Assembly: GCF_001280015.1 (NCBI RefSeq) | Contig: NZ_LGDV01000118.1 | Span: 124,001-188,000, forward strand | DNA: 64,000 nucleotides | Direction: 5' to 3' | Source: Streptomyces sp. MMG1121 | Lineage (GTDB): Bacteria; Actinomycetota; Actinomycetes; Streptomycetales; Streptomycetaceae | Position numbers and translations under genes: made by a program | Shown: positions 24,376 to 31,654 of the stretch, in pieces | How positions within the stretch are numbered: the stretch's first letter is position 1 | Layout of the letters: every line of letters starts with the position of its first letter | The notes under the pieces: model-generated | Databases searched by the model: none | What the model was told of the DNA's origin: nothing | The model's input: the letters and a program-made list of their open reading frames with translations, nothing else

Positions 24376-25761
24376 TCAGGCCGCCTGCTGGAGATCGAGG
24401 CGCGCCCCGAACTCCCTTACCACCGCCTCCTCCCGGAAGGGCTCCAGCCGTGTCTGGAGATCCTCCAGATACTCGGCGCCCCGGTTGGAGCGCAGCGTCT
24501 CCAGCAGCTCGACCGCCTTCAGGCCGGTGGTACAGGCCTGTTCGATCTCGCGCTGCTGCACCTGGGCCGTGGCGAGCAGCACATAGCCGATGGCGCGCCG
24601 GCGGGCCCGGGACTCGGGATGCCCGGCCAGCGACTGCTCGGCGTACCGGGCCGCCGCCTCGGCCTGCCCCAGGTCGCGGTGGCAGTGCGCCAACTCGTCG
24701 GCCAGATAGGCCTCGTCGAAGTGCGCGATCCACGCCGGGTCGTCACCGGAGGCGCCGTCCGCCCGCTCCATCGCCGCGACCGCCCGCCCGCCGCACGCCT
24801 GTGCCGAGCGCGCGTCACCGAGCAGGGCGTGCCCGCGCGCCTCGGCCGCGTGGAACATCGCGTCCACGCGCGGCGTCACCTGCCCGCGCGCCCCCTCCTG
24901 CGCCGCCCGCGCCAACTGCGCGATCTCACGCGGGTTTCCGAGCTGCGCGGCGAGGTGGCTCATGGACGCGGCCAGCACGTAGCCGCCGTAACCGCGGTCC
25001 CCGGCGGCCTGCGCGAGCCGCAGCGACTGGATGTAGTACCGCTGGGCCAGGCCCGGCTGGCCGGTGTCCACCGCCATGTAGCCGGCCAGTTCGGTCAACC
25101 GGGCCACGGCGGCGAAGAGTTCACGCCCGACCGCCTCCCGGTACGAACCCCCGAGCAGTCCGGAGACGACACTGTTGAGGTAGTGCACGACGACCGGGCG
25201 GACGTGCCCGCTGCCGAACTGGTGGTCCAGGTCGGTCAGCGCCTGCGTCATGGACCGTACGGCCGCCACGTCGGCCGGACCGACGCGTGGGCCCGCCTGC
25301 CGGGCCACCTGGGCGTCCGGCACCGAGATCAGCCAGTCCCTGCTGGGCTCGACCAGCGCCGAGGCGGCGACGGAGGAGCCGGACAGGAAGTCCCGGCGCC
25401 CCACGTCGCTGCGCCACAGCTCGCAGACCTGCTCGATGGCCCCCAGTACCGTCGGCGAGAACTGGAGACCGACCCCCGAGGCGAGGTTCTTGCCGTTGGC
25501 CATGCCGATCTCGTCGATCGTGACCGTACGGCCGAGCTTGCGCCCGAGCGCCTCGGCGATGATCGCCGGGGCCCGGCCCCGCGGCTGCTGACCACGCAGC
25601 CAGCGGGCCACGGACGTCTTGTCGTAGCGCAGGTCGAGACCGTGCTCCGCGCCGCACATGTTGACCCGCCGGGCCAGCCCTGCGTTCGAGCACCCCGCTT
25701 CCTGGATGAGTGCCTGCAGCCGTTCGTTCGGCTGCCTCGCCACGAGAGGCCTTGCGGCCAT
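24376..25761 (-). CDS. NsdA-like TPR transcriptional regulator
   Basis: 461 residues. An N-terminal helix-turn-helix-like domain (NERLQALIQEAGCSNAGLARRVNM, then DKTSVARWLRGQQPRGRAPAII) is followed by WRSDVGRRDFLSGSSVAASAL and about ten TPR-like helices (YYIQSLRLAQAAGDRGYGGYVLAASMSHLA, ALLGDARSAQACGGRAVAAMERA, CTTGLKAVELLETLRSN). This is the architecture of NsdA/NsdB, which affect sporulation and antibiotic production in S. coelicolor. The twin residues RRDFLSG resemble a Tat-like motif but are internal and not a signal peptide. ATG 25761 is clear from the family start. It stands alone, divergent from the primase-domain gene. Confidence 0.9.
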   Translation of the reverse strand: MAARPLVARQPNERLQALIQEAGCSNAGLARRVNMCGAEHGLDLRYDKTSVARWLRGQQPRGRAPAIIAEALGRKLGRTVTIDEIGMANGKNLASGVGLQFSPTVLGAIEQVCELWRSDVGRRDFLSGSSVAASALVEPSRDWLISVPDAQVARQAGPRVGPADVAAVRSMTQALTDLDHQFGSGHVRPVVVHYLNSVVSGLLGGSYREAVGRELFAAVARLTELAGYMAVDTGQPGLAQRYYIQSLRLAQAAGDRGYGGYVLAASMSHLAAQLGNPREIAQLARAAQEGARGQVTPRVDAMFHAAEARGHALLGDARSAQACGGRAVAAMERADGASGDDPAWIAHFDEAYLADELAHCHRDLGQAEAAARYAEQSLAGHPESRARRRAIGYVLLATAQVQQREIEQACTTGLKAVELLETLRSNRGAEYLEDLQTRLEPFREEAVVREFGARLDLQQAA

Positions 25762-26014
25762 CTGCTACCCCCTGCGGCCGAGATGATCCGTTCGGAAAGA
25801 TCACTGCCCAGCTGACATACCGTCAATGCGGGACATGTGCGGTTTGCCGGGGTAAAGGCGATTGCCAGCCCCACACCTGGCTACCCACCTCACGCCCCGC
25901 ATCCCCCCGCGCGCCCCCGGACGTGCACCCATGCGCCCCGATTGCGGAATCGATGCTCCACCCCCGCGCGCGCTACAGCCGTAACCGGAGGTGGGTGCGG
26001 GAGTTGAGAGGAAC

Positions 26015-26680
26015 GTGGAAGAGACGATCGCGGGCGCCGAGAACAGTCAGATTGCCGGTCAGATTCCGCAGCAGCGCGGGGAATCGCTGCTGGAGACCGC
26101 CGTACGCTACGCCGAGGAGCGGCACTGGGACGTGTTCCCGGGCACCTGGCTGGAATCCGGCGACGGAATGCAGCGCTGCTCGTGCGGCGACGTCTCCTGC
26201 CCTGCGCCGGGTGCGCACCCCGCGCGCCCCGACTGGGCGACCCAGGCGACCGGCAGTGCGACCGTCGCGCGCCGGATGTGGCAGAAGCAGCCGACCGCGT
26301 CGATCCTGCTGCCGACCGGACGGACCTTCGACGCGCTGTCCGTCCCGGAGAGCGCCGGGTTCCTGGCGCTGGCCCGGATGGAGCGGATGCAGCTGACACT
26401 CGGGCCGGTGACGCTGGCGCCGGACCGGCGGATGCAGTTCTTCGTGCTGCCGGGGGCGTCGGCGAAGGTGCCGGAGCTGGTGCGCAAGCTGGGCTGGACG
26501 CTGTCGTCCCTCGACCTGGTGGCCCTGGGCGAGGGCTCGTACGTCGCCGCTCCCCCGACCCGGTTCGGCTCACGCGGCGCCGTGCAGTGGGCCTGCCGGC
26601 CGACCCCGGCGAACCGGTGGCTGCCGGACGCGGAGGAGTTGATCTCGCCGTTGGCGTACGCGTGCGGGAGGGACCGGTAG
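26015..26680 (+). CDS. Bifunctional primase/polymerase N-terminal-domain protein
   Basis: 221 residues. Resembles the prim-pol (PF09250-like) domain: ETAVRYAEERHWDVFPGTWL, then CSCGDVSCPAPGAHPARPDWATQAT, and a Cys-rich CxCxxxxCxxxGxH segment that could bind zinc. The helicase part found in plasmid or phage replication proteins is absent, and the catalytic acidic pair is not obvious. The family is common as a stand-alone gene in Streptomyces cores. GTG 26015 has GAGAGG just 3 nt upstream; GTG 25991 is alternative. Divergent from the NsdA-like gene by 253 bp, in which I see no clear element. DNA or nucleotide binding is likely; activity is unknown. Confidence 0.78.
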   Translation: MEETIAGAENSQIAGQIPQQRGESLLETAVRYAEERHWDVFPGTWLESGDGMQRCSCGDVSCPAPGAHPARPDWATQATGSATVARRMWQKQPTASILLPTGRTFDALSVPESAGFLALARMERMQLTLGPVTLAPDRRMQFFVLPGASAKVPELVRKLGWTLSSLDLVALGEGSYVAAPPTRFGSRGAVQWACRPTPANRWLPDAEELISPLAYACGRDR

Positions 26681-26744
26681 CCGTTCGCGCAGTTCCCCGC
26701 GCTCCTGAAGGGGCGCGGGGAACTGCGCGACAAGCCGCGAACGG
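26681..26744. terminator. Long nested hairpin between convergent genes
   Basis: A perfect 16-bp stem (26687-26702 with 26713-26728, 10-nt loop, arm GCGCAGTTCCCCGCGC) is nested in an outer CCGTTCGCG/CGCGAACGG pair (26681-26689, 26736-26744). It begins directly after the stop codon at 26680 and lies between convergent genes, so it is probably a bidirectional terminator. The GGGGAACTGCGC arm sequence recurs at 57194 and, as one arm, at 33675. Confidence 0.7.
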
Positions 26745-26789
26745 CCCGCAGCCGCCGCCGACACACCGACCCGGCGGACGAGCGGCCCC

Positions 26790-27665
26790 TCAGTCGCCGG
26801 GCAGCGAATCAAGAAACGGCGAGACAGCCGCCCGCCAGGCCACCGGCCGGTCATAGTGGGCGAGATGCCCCGCGTCCGCCACCTCCGCATACTCCCCGCG
26901 CGGCAGCACCCGCACCATCTCCTGCGCCTCCGCCCGCCCCAGCTCGCCGTCCAGCCCCCGCACCACCAGCGTGGGGCACCGGACCTGGGCCAGCTCCTCC
27001 CAGTGCGCGTCGTACACCCACGTCTCGCGGGACCTCAGCATCTGCTCCGGCTCGAAGACGGGGCGCCAGCCGTCGGCGGACTCGTGCATGACCTCGGCGT
27101 AGAAGGCGCCCCGGGCGGGGTTCGGCCGCTCCACCCAGGGGTCGTCCTCGCCGAACCACTTGCGGACGTCGGCAAGGGTCGCGAAGGGGACGGGCCAGGC
27201 GTGGAACCAGTCGGCCCACTCGCGCTGCGAGGACGCGCCGAGCGCGGAAGCCCGCATGTCACAGATGATCAGGCCCCGCACCAGGTCGGGCCGTTTGGCG
27301 GCGAGCTGCCAGGCGGTCAGCGCGCCCATGGCGTGCCCGATGAGGACGACGGGGGCCAGGCCGAGCTGTTCGAGGGCGGCCTCGGCGTCCTCGACGTAGG
27401 CCTCGCGGGTGAAGGCGGCCCGCGCGGACTTGTCGCTCTGGCCGTGCCCGCGCTGGTCGAGTGCGACCGCGCGGTGCCGGGCGGCGAGCCAGCGGGCCGT
27501 CGGCGCCCAGTGGGAGGCACGGCCCATCAGGCCGTGCAGTAACAACACGCCCGGAGTGCCGGGCTCCGGCTCCGCGTGGTCCGGATCCGTCTTGGGAGGG
27601 TCGGCGAACTCCCAGGCGGCCAGGCGCACGCCACCCGCTCCCGTCACGTCGATACGCCGTGCCAT
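26790..27665 (-). CDS. Alpha/beta-hydrolase-fold protein without the serine nucleophile
   Basis: 291 residues from ATG 27665. The fold is clear: VLLLHGLMGRASHW (oxyanion region), RAVALDQRGHGQSDKS, the nucleophile elbow, and DAGHLAHYDRP carrying the catalytic His. The elbow reads LIGHAMGALTAW, so the GxSxG Ser is Ala (codon GCC on the minus strand, about 27325-27335). The reads around it give no sign of frameshift. The protein either uses another mechanism, or binds a ligand without hydrolysis, or the base is a sequencing error. An upstream extension to 27746 lacks family similarity. It lies downstream of dmdR1 but is separated by strong hairpins. Confidence 0.88.
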   Translation of the reverse strand: MARRIDVTGAGGVRLAAWEFADPPKTDPDHAEPEPGTPGVLLLHGLMGRASHWAPTARWLAARHRAVALDQRGHGQSDKSARAAFTREAYVEDAEAALEQLGLAPVVLIGHAMGALTAWQLAAKRPDLVRGLIICDMRASALGASSQREWADWFHAWPVPFATLADVRKWFGEDDPWVERPNPARGAFYAEVMHESADGWRPVFEPEQMLRSRETWVYDAHWEELAQVRCPTLVVRGLDGELGRAEAQEMVRVLPRGEYAEVADAGHLAHYDRPVAWRAAVSPFLDSLPGD

Positions 27666-27986
27666 GGGCCTGGTACCCCCAGCTCCGCCTGCCTCGTACC
27701 GGTGTCCTGCCGTACTCGCTGCTGTCGCTGTCGTGCTCGCTACCACCGCCGCAGCTCATTGAGACTATCGAATACTCATTCGAAAAATCCGTCTCCGCGG
27801 ACAACACCCCTCATTCGAGTGACACCCCTCGAGGAATGATCGCCGCCGCCGAGGGGATCTTTCTGGCGGGAGGCGGACCGCTCGGGGAAAAACGGTCCGA
27901 GGGGATGACCCTGGGAGCTCGGGGCTCCGGGTCAGCACAGGGGAGGACAGGCCCCGGCGCCGCAAGGCGCCGGGGCCCTCTGCCGC
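27666..27986. other. Intergenic region with AT-rich palindrome and hairpins
   Basis: 321 bp without a gene. TCGAAT-ACTC-ATTCGA at 27768-27783 is a perfect-armed palindrome about 100 bp before the hydrolase start, unusually AT-rich for this genome. A CGGACCG/CGGTCCG hairpin is at 27874-27899, a GACCC...GGGTC hairpin at 27906-27932, and the dmdR1 terminator at 27950-27977. Confidence 0.55.
27950..27977 (-). terminator. Terminator of dmdR1 (12-bp stem, GCAA tetraloop)
   Basis: GGCCCCGGCGCC, GCAA, GGCGCCGGGGCC: a perfect 12-bp stem with a GCAA loop as written on the plus strand, starting 10 bp beyond the dmdR1 stop. It is symmetrical, so it could act in both directions. There is no T tract. Confidence 0.7.
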
Positions 27987-28679
27987 TCAGCGCTTGGCGA
28001 CGAACACATGGGAGGCGACGTCCGCCTCCAGCTCGGCGGCCTCACCGCCGCTGCCCACCAGCACACCGCCGGCCGACTCCGTCACGCTCACCACCGAGCC
28101 GGGCTGCACGCCCGCCCGCCGCAGCGTGTACATCAGCTGGGCGTCGGTCTGGATCGGCTCGCCGATACGGCGGACGACGACCGTCTTGCCGTCCGCGCCC
28201 GCGTCGAGGTCGGCCAGCGAGACCATGCCCTCGTCCAGGAACGGGTTGGCGCCGTCCTTCTCGCCCAGCTCCTCCAGGCCCGGGATCGGGTTGCCGTACG
28301 GCGACTCGGTCGGGTGCCTCAGCAGCTCCAGGACCCGGCGCTCCACGGCCTCGCTCATCACGTGCTCCCAGCGGCACGCCTCCGCGTGGACCTGCTCCCA
28401 CTCCAGGCCGATCACATCGACGAGGAGGCACTCGGCCAGCCGGTGCTTGCGCATCACGCGCGTCGCCAGCCGGCGCCCCTCGTCCGTCAGCTCCAGATGG
28501 CGGTCGCTGGCCACCGCCACCAGGCCGTCGCGCTCCATCCGCGCCACCGTCTGGCTCACCGTCGGCCCGCTCTGGTCGAGCCGCTCCGCGATGCGGGCGC
28601 GCATGGGCACGACGCCTTCCTCTTCGAGCTCGAGGATGGTGCGGAGATACATCTCCGTGGTGTCGATCAGTCCGGACAT
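27987..28679 (-). CDS. dmdR1: DtxR-family iron-dependent repressor DmdR1
   Basis: 230 residues. The metal and DNA sites align residue for residue with DtxR: Met10, His79, Glu83, His98, Cys102, Glu105 and His106 (VHAEACRWEHVMS), with a winged helix at about residues 20-60 and an SH3-like C-terminal domain (VVVRRIGEP, HVFVAKR). It should bind iron boxes with Fe(II) and repress siderophore and iron-uptake genes. ATG 28679 has GAGGGG 7 nt upstream. The opposite strand carries a long ORF, as reported for S. coelicolor dmdR1/adm. Divergent from the SIS gene across a DasR-type site, linking iron control to aminosugar sensing. Confidence 0.95.
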   Translation of the reverse strand: MSGLIDTTEMYLRTILELEEEGVVPMRARIAERLDQSGPTVSQTVARMERDGLVAVASDRHLELTDEGRRLATRVMRKHRLAECLLVDVIGLEWEQVHAEACRWEHVMSEAVERRVLELLRHPTESPYGNPIPGLEELGEKDGANPFLDEGMVSLADLDAGADGKTVVVRRIGEPIQTDAQLMYTLRRAGVQPGSVVSVTESAGGVLVGSGGEAAELEADVASHVFVAKR

Positions 28680-28700
28680 ACGTGCCCCTCGATTACCTCT

Positions 28701-28714
28701 GCCGGAAGTCCGGC
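28701..28714. promoter_or_regulatory. Palindrome in the dmdR1 5' leader
   Basis: GCCGGA-AG-TCCGGC is a perfect 6-bp inverted repeat 22 bp upstream of the dmdR1 ATG. It could be a protein site or a leader hairpin. It does not resemble the AT-rich iron box bound by DmdR proteins. Confidence 0.35.
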
Positions 28715-28921
28715 GCGTGCGCTGGCCCTGACACTCAATTCTGCCGGATCCCACTGACAAGCGGGGGCCCCCGGAAAAACGAGGGCCCGCGAGGGCGGCC
28801 ACCGTCGCGTCCGGACCCGCCGCCCGACCGCGTGTCCGCCCTGGCCTCCCGCGCCCACGCGGCGGCAGCCGCACTTCCGGTCCGGTCCCGCGCACCTTCG
28901 GGGTGCTCTCCCCCGGCCGTA

Positions 28922-28951
28922 TTGACACCACACTGGTCCAGACCGCACGGT
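28922..28951 (+). promoter_or_regulatory. SIS-gene promoter with embedded DasR-type (dre) operator
   Basis: TTGACA (28922-28927), 18 bp, CACGGT (28946-28951). ACTGGTCCAGACCGCA at 28932-28947 lies between them and matches the dre consensus ACTGGTCTAGACCACT except for the central T and the final bases; the core GGTC-CA-GACC is fully symmetric. Binding here would block polymerase. From memory, DasR control of the dmdR1/SCO4393 region has been reported. Confidence 0.72.
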
Positions 28952-28985
28952 GATCCGCGACACAGACGCTGCGAAGGGGCACCGC

Positions 28986-29741
28986 ATGAGCGACGGCACG
29001 CCTGCCGACCTGTTCTTCGACGCCGCCATCAACCTGCTGCAACGGGTCCGCGAGGAGGAGGCCGAGTCGATCAGGGCGGCCGGCACCCTGCTCGCCGACA
29101 CCGTCGCGGCCGGCGGCCGCCTGTTCGCCTTCGGCGCCGGGCACTCCTCGCTGGCCGCCCAGGACGTCGTCTACCGCGCCGGCGGCCTCGCCCTGATGAA
29201 CCTGCTCGCCGTGCCCGGCGTCGTCGGGGTCGACGTCACCCCGGCCACGCTCGGCTCCGCCCTCGAACGCGTCGACGGGCTCGCGAGCGCCGTCCTCGAC
29301 ACCTCGCCGATCCGCACCGGCGACGCCCTGGTGATCATCTCCCTGTCCGGCCGCAACGCCCTGCCCGTCGAGATGGCTCAGGGCGCCCGCGCCCTCGGCG
29401 TGAAGGTCATCGGCGTGACGTCGGTGGCGTACGCGGCCGAGACCAGTTCCCGGCACGCCTCGGGCACCTTCCTGAAGGACCACTGCGACCTCGTCCTCGA
29501 CTCGAAGATCGCCGTCGGCGACGCGGAACTCACCCTCGACACCATCCCGGCCCCCTTCGCCCCCGCCTCCACGGTGGTCACCACCGCTCTGCTCCAGGCC
29601 GTCATGGCCACCACCGCCGCCACCCTCGCCGACCGGGGCATCGAGCCCCCGCTCCTGCGCTCGGGGAACGTCGACGGCGGCCATGAGTGGAACGGCCGGG
29701 TGATGCGGGAGTACGGGGACCGGATCTTCTATCGGCACTGA
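28986..29741 (+). CDS. nagS: SIS-domain aminosugar-phosphate protein (NagS-like)
   Basis: 251 residues, one SIS domain. FAFGAGHSSLAAQDVVYRAGG and IISLSGRNALPVEMAQGARALG are the phosphosugar-binding loops, and the C-terminus (NVDGGHEWNGRVMREYGDRIFY) is a conserved lid. It belongs to the UPF0309/DUF2529-like SIS proteins. From memory, the S. coelicolor orthologue SCO4393 was implicated in aminosugar toxicity and described as a GlcNAc-6-phosphate dehydratase named NagS; I give the symbol on that recollection. ATG 28986 follows GAAGGGG by 6 nt. Control by a dre site fits a role in N-acetylglucosamine metabolism. Confidence 0.85.
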   Translation: MSDGTPADLFFDAAINLLQRVREEEAESIRAAGTLLADTVAAGGRLFAFGAGHSSLAAQDVVYRAGGLALMNLLAVPGVVGVDVTPATLGSALERVDGLASAVLDTSPIRTGDALVIISLSGRNALPVEMAQGARALGVKVIGVTSVAYAAETSSRHASGTFLKDHCDLVLDSKIAVGDAELTLDTIPAPFAPASTVVTTALLQAVMATTAATLADRGIEPPLLRSGNVDGGHEWNGRVMREYGDRIFYRH

Positions 29742-29755
29742 TCTGTGCTGATCGG

Positions 29756-31174
29756 CTAGTCCGCGTCCTTGCCGCGCACCGCGTCCGCCAGGTCCAGCGC
29801 AGCCGCTATGCGGACCGCCACGTCCTCCGCGTAGGCCGTGTCGGTCCGCTCGAAGCGGTGGCGGCCGGACCCGCGCAGGAAGGTCACCACGCCGAGGGTC
29901 TGCCCCCGGCTGCGCAGCACGGCGCACAGGGCGTGCACCGAGTCGCCGGGCCACTGCCGGGCCAGCGCCCACTGCCGCGCCAGCTCCGCCGGGACCGACC
30001 CGGCGTCCGCGCGGACGGTACCGGCCCGCTCCACGCACTGCACCGCCGGGTGCCCCGCCGCATAGCGCACGGGCAGCCCGGCCGCGCCGGTGAGCTGGCT
30101 CGGCCCCGGCGCCCCGGCGGGCGTCGCGGCGAGCCGCACCAGCCGTACGGCGCTCTCGGCGGCGTCCTCGTGTCCGTCCGCCCGCGCGGGCCGTGCCACG
30201 CGGTCGATCAGCGCGTGGTCGGCGAAGCCGGCGAGCGCGAAGTCGAGGTGGACGGTGGCCGCCTCGGCCGCGTCCTCGCACTCGGCGGCGGCGCGGGCGG
30301 CACGGTGCAGCTGATGGGAGCGGAAGCGCAGCAGGGCACCCTCCTGCTCGCCCTGCTTGACCTCCGTGACGTCCTGGAACAGCCAGCCCACACCGAGCGG
30401 CACCGGTTCCTCCGCGAGCGGCGAGGCCAGCCGCACGAATCCGCTCCGCCAGCAGCGCCGCTTCTCTCCTTCCGCAGTGCGCAGGCTCACCCACATCTCG
30501 GCGGGTGCGGGCGGCGCGCCCTCGGCCAGGACGTGTGTGAGCGCGGCCTCCAGCTCCTCCACGCCCTGCGCGAGCAGTTCGCCGAGCGGTCTGCCCAGCG
30601 CGGACGTACGCCCGATGCCGAGCGCACGGGCCGCGTGCGCGTTCACCACCGCCGGCCGCAGATCGGCGTCGACGAGGACGACACCCCACGCCGCGTCCTC
30701 GAACAGCGCCTCGCTCAGCGCGATCGACCGCTCGAGATCGATCTGCGCGTGCACCTCGCTGAACGCGCAGTACAGCCCGGCGGGCTTGCCGTCGGGACCG
30801 CGTACGGCGGCGGACTGCGTGCGCACGAGCACCCGCCCGCCGTCCTTCGTGACCAGCGCGAACTCGTGCACCTGCCGGCCCGGCGCGTGCATGGCCGACA
30901 TCAGCCGGGCCTGGACCTCCTCGGCGTCGGCGCTGCGCACCGCCCAGCCGGCGAACCCGTGCCGCCCGACCGCCTCGGCGGCCGTCCACCCGAGGATCCG
31001 CTCGGCCTCCCGGTTCCAGTGCGTCACGACCCCGTCGGCGTCGAAGGCGCACAGCGCCGCGTCCATGCCGTCGAGCAGTGCGGCGAGCAGATCGGAGCCC
31101 CCGGACTCACCTGGCTCACCGGGCTCTTCCGGCCCCAGCTCATCAGTGGTCCCACTCCGCCGGGAAGCACTCAC
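29756..31174 (-). CDS. PAS-PAS-GAF sensor protein without output domain
   Basis: 472 residues. The first PAS domain (LLDGMDAALCAFDADGVVTHWNREAERILGW, residues about 28-140), a second PAS (LFEDAAWGVVLVDADLRPAVVNAHAARALG, about 160-280 with the PAC-like EKRRCWRSGFVRLASPL) and a C-terminal GAF-like domain (FALAGFADHALIDRVARP, VHALCAVLRSRGQTLGVVTFLRGSGRHRFE). The phosphatase (SpoIIE) or kinase domain normally attached to this PAS-GAF arrangement in Streptomyces is missing, and the stop leaves no room for it. It may act as a partner of a stand-alone phosphatase or ATPase. It converges on the SIS gene with a 14-bp gap. Confidence 0.85.
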   Translation of the reverse strand: MSASRRSGTTDELGPEEPGEPGESGGSDLLAALLDGMDAALCAFDADGVVTHWNREAERILGWTAAEAVGRHGFAGWAVRSADAEEVQARLMSAMHAPGRQVHEFALVTKDGGRVLVRTQSAAVRGPDGKPAGLYCAFSEVHAQIDLERSIALSEALFEDAAWGVVLVDADLRPAVVNAHAARALGIGRTSALGRPLGELLAQGVEELEAALTHVLAEGAPPAPAEMWVSLRTAEGEKRRCWRSGFVRLASPLAEEPVPLGVGWLFQDVTEVKQGEQEGALLRFRSHQLHRAARAAAECEDAAEAATVHLDFALAGFADHALIDRVARPARADGHEDAAESAVRLVRLAATPAGAPGPSQLTGAAGLPVRYAAGHPAVQCVERAGTVRADAGSVPAELARQWALARQWPGDSVHALCAVLRSRGQTLGVVTFLRGSGRHRFERTDTAYAEDVAVRIAAALDLADAVRGKDAD

Positions 31175-31366
31175 CTGGACCCCCTGGAGGCTGCGTCGGC
31201 GCCCGGGCGGCGCGCGGTTCGCTCACTGCCCCTCATTCAACTGGAACGTGACACAGCACACATCCTGTTCCCCAAGATTGAAGGAACAAGATGACGGCAT
31301 CCACGCCGACGCCCCGCGCCGGCCCGTTCGCGTGCAGGGCCGCCCCGAAATCCCGCAAAAAAACAG

Positions 31367-31395
31367 TTGAGCGGCCGCCGACGGCTTCCTAGTGT
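31367..31395 (+). promoter_or_regulatory. HrdB-type promoter of the small RNA/peptide locus
   Basis: TTGAGC (31367-31372), exactly 17 bp, TAGTGT (31390-31395). Spacing and sequence fit the housekeeping sigma consensus well. Transcription should begin near 31402. No annotated-type gene lies downstream in this direction before the convergent pdxH. Confidence 0.65.
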
Positions 31396-31401
31396 GTGGG
31401 G

Positions 31402-31617
31402 TACACGAGAAGGGAGGTGGTTCGGCAGATGTATGAGAACCGGACGCGTGAGGTGGCTGCGGGCTAGCGGCCCGTCACCACATCCAGTGCGGTGCCGGAC
31501 CAGCACGTGACAGACACGTGCAGCCGGCCCAATCCCAGCAGTCACCCGACCCGCGAGCTCGCCGGTACGTCCGGCCGGCTTCTCCGCCGAGAGGCGGAGG
31601 ACCCGAGCTCGCGGGTC
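31402..31617 (+). ncRNA. Candidate structured small RNA with a 12-codon ORF
   Basis: About 216 nt from the predicted start to the end of a large hairpin. Elements in order: GGGAGGTGG ribosome site (31412-31420), a 12-codon ORF, a 7-bp hairpin GCACGTG-ACAGA-CACGTGC (31503-31521), then a 14-bp perfect stem (31548-31561 with 31604-31617) enclosing a CTCCGCC-GAGA-GGCGGAG hairpin (31582-31599) whose loop is a GNRA tetraloop. The closing stem probably also terminates transcription, perhaps for pdxH from the other side. I do not recognise an Rfam family. The 480-bp gap 31175-31654 holds no other gene I can support. Confidence 0.5.
31429..31467 (+). CDS. 12-codon ORF in the small RNA (MYENRTREVAAG)
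   Basis: ATG 31429 lies 11 nt after GGGAGG and reads 12 codons to TAG. An overlapping frame starts at ATG 31433 and would give a 25-residue Arg-rich peptide. The well-placed ribosome site is the main evidence that one of them is translated. It could be a leader peptide, a functional micropeptide, or a decoy for regulation of the RNA. Confidence 0.4.
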   Translation: MYENRTREVAAG

Positions 31618-31654
31618 GTCTGCGTTTCACGCGGAGACCCCGGAGCCCGGGTGC

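Larger units (their letters stand above)
28680..28985. other. Divergent dmdR1/SIS-protein control region
   Basis: 306 bp. It holds the dmdR1 leader palindrome at 28701-28714, GC-rich hairpin sequence near 28764-28790, and the SIS-gene promoter with its DasR-like operator at 28922-28951. I see no small ORF of interest. Confidence 0.55.

Noticed and set aside
27994..28731. Second plus-strand ORF (245 codons) opposite dmdR1
   Set aside because: Ser-rich shadow in a frame different from the 28008 ORF. I cannot tell which, if either, corresponds to adm, so neither is listed as a gene.
28680..28985. Iron box for DmdR1 autoregulation
   Set aside because: I looked for the AT-rich TTAGGTTAGGCT-type palindrome in the dmdR1 promoter and elsewhere and found none; the GC palindrome at 28701 does not fit.
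27987..31052. 1021-codon minus-strand reading frame through the SIS gene region
   Set aside because: Only its last 230 codons (dmdR1) have family similarity; the rest is the antisense of the SIS gene and the shadow of the PAS gene and would ignore the dre promoter.
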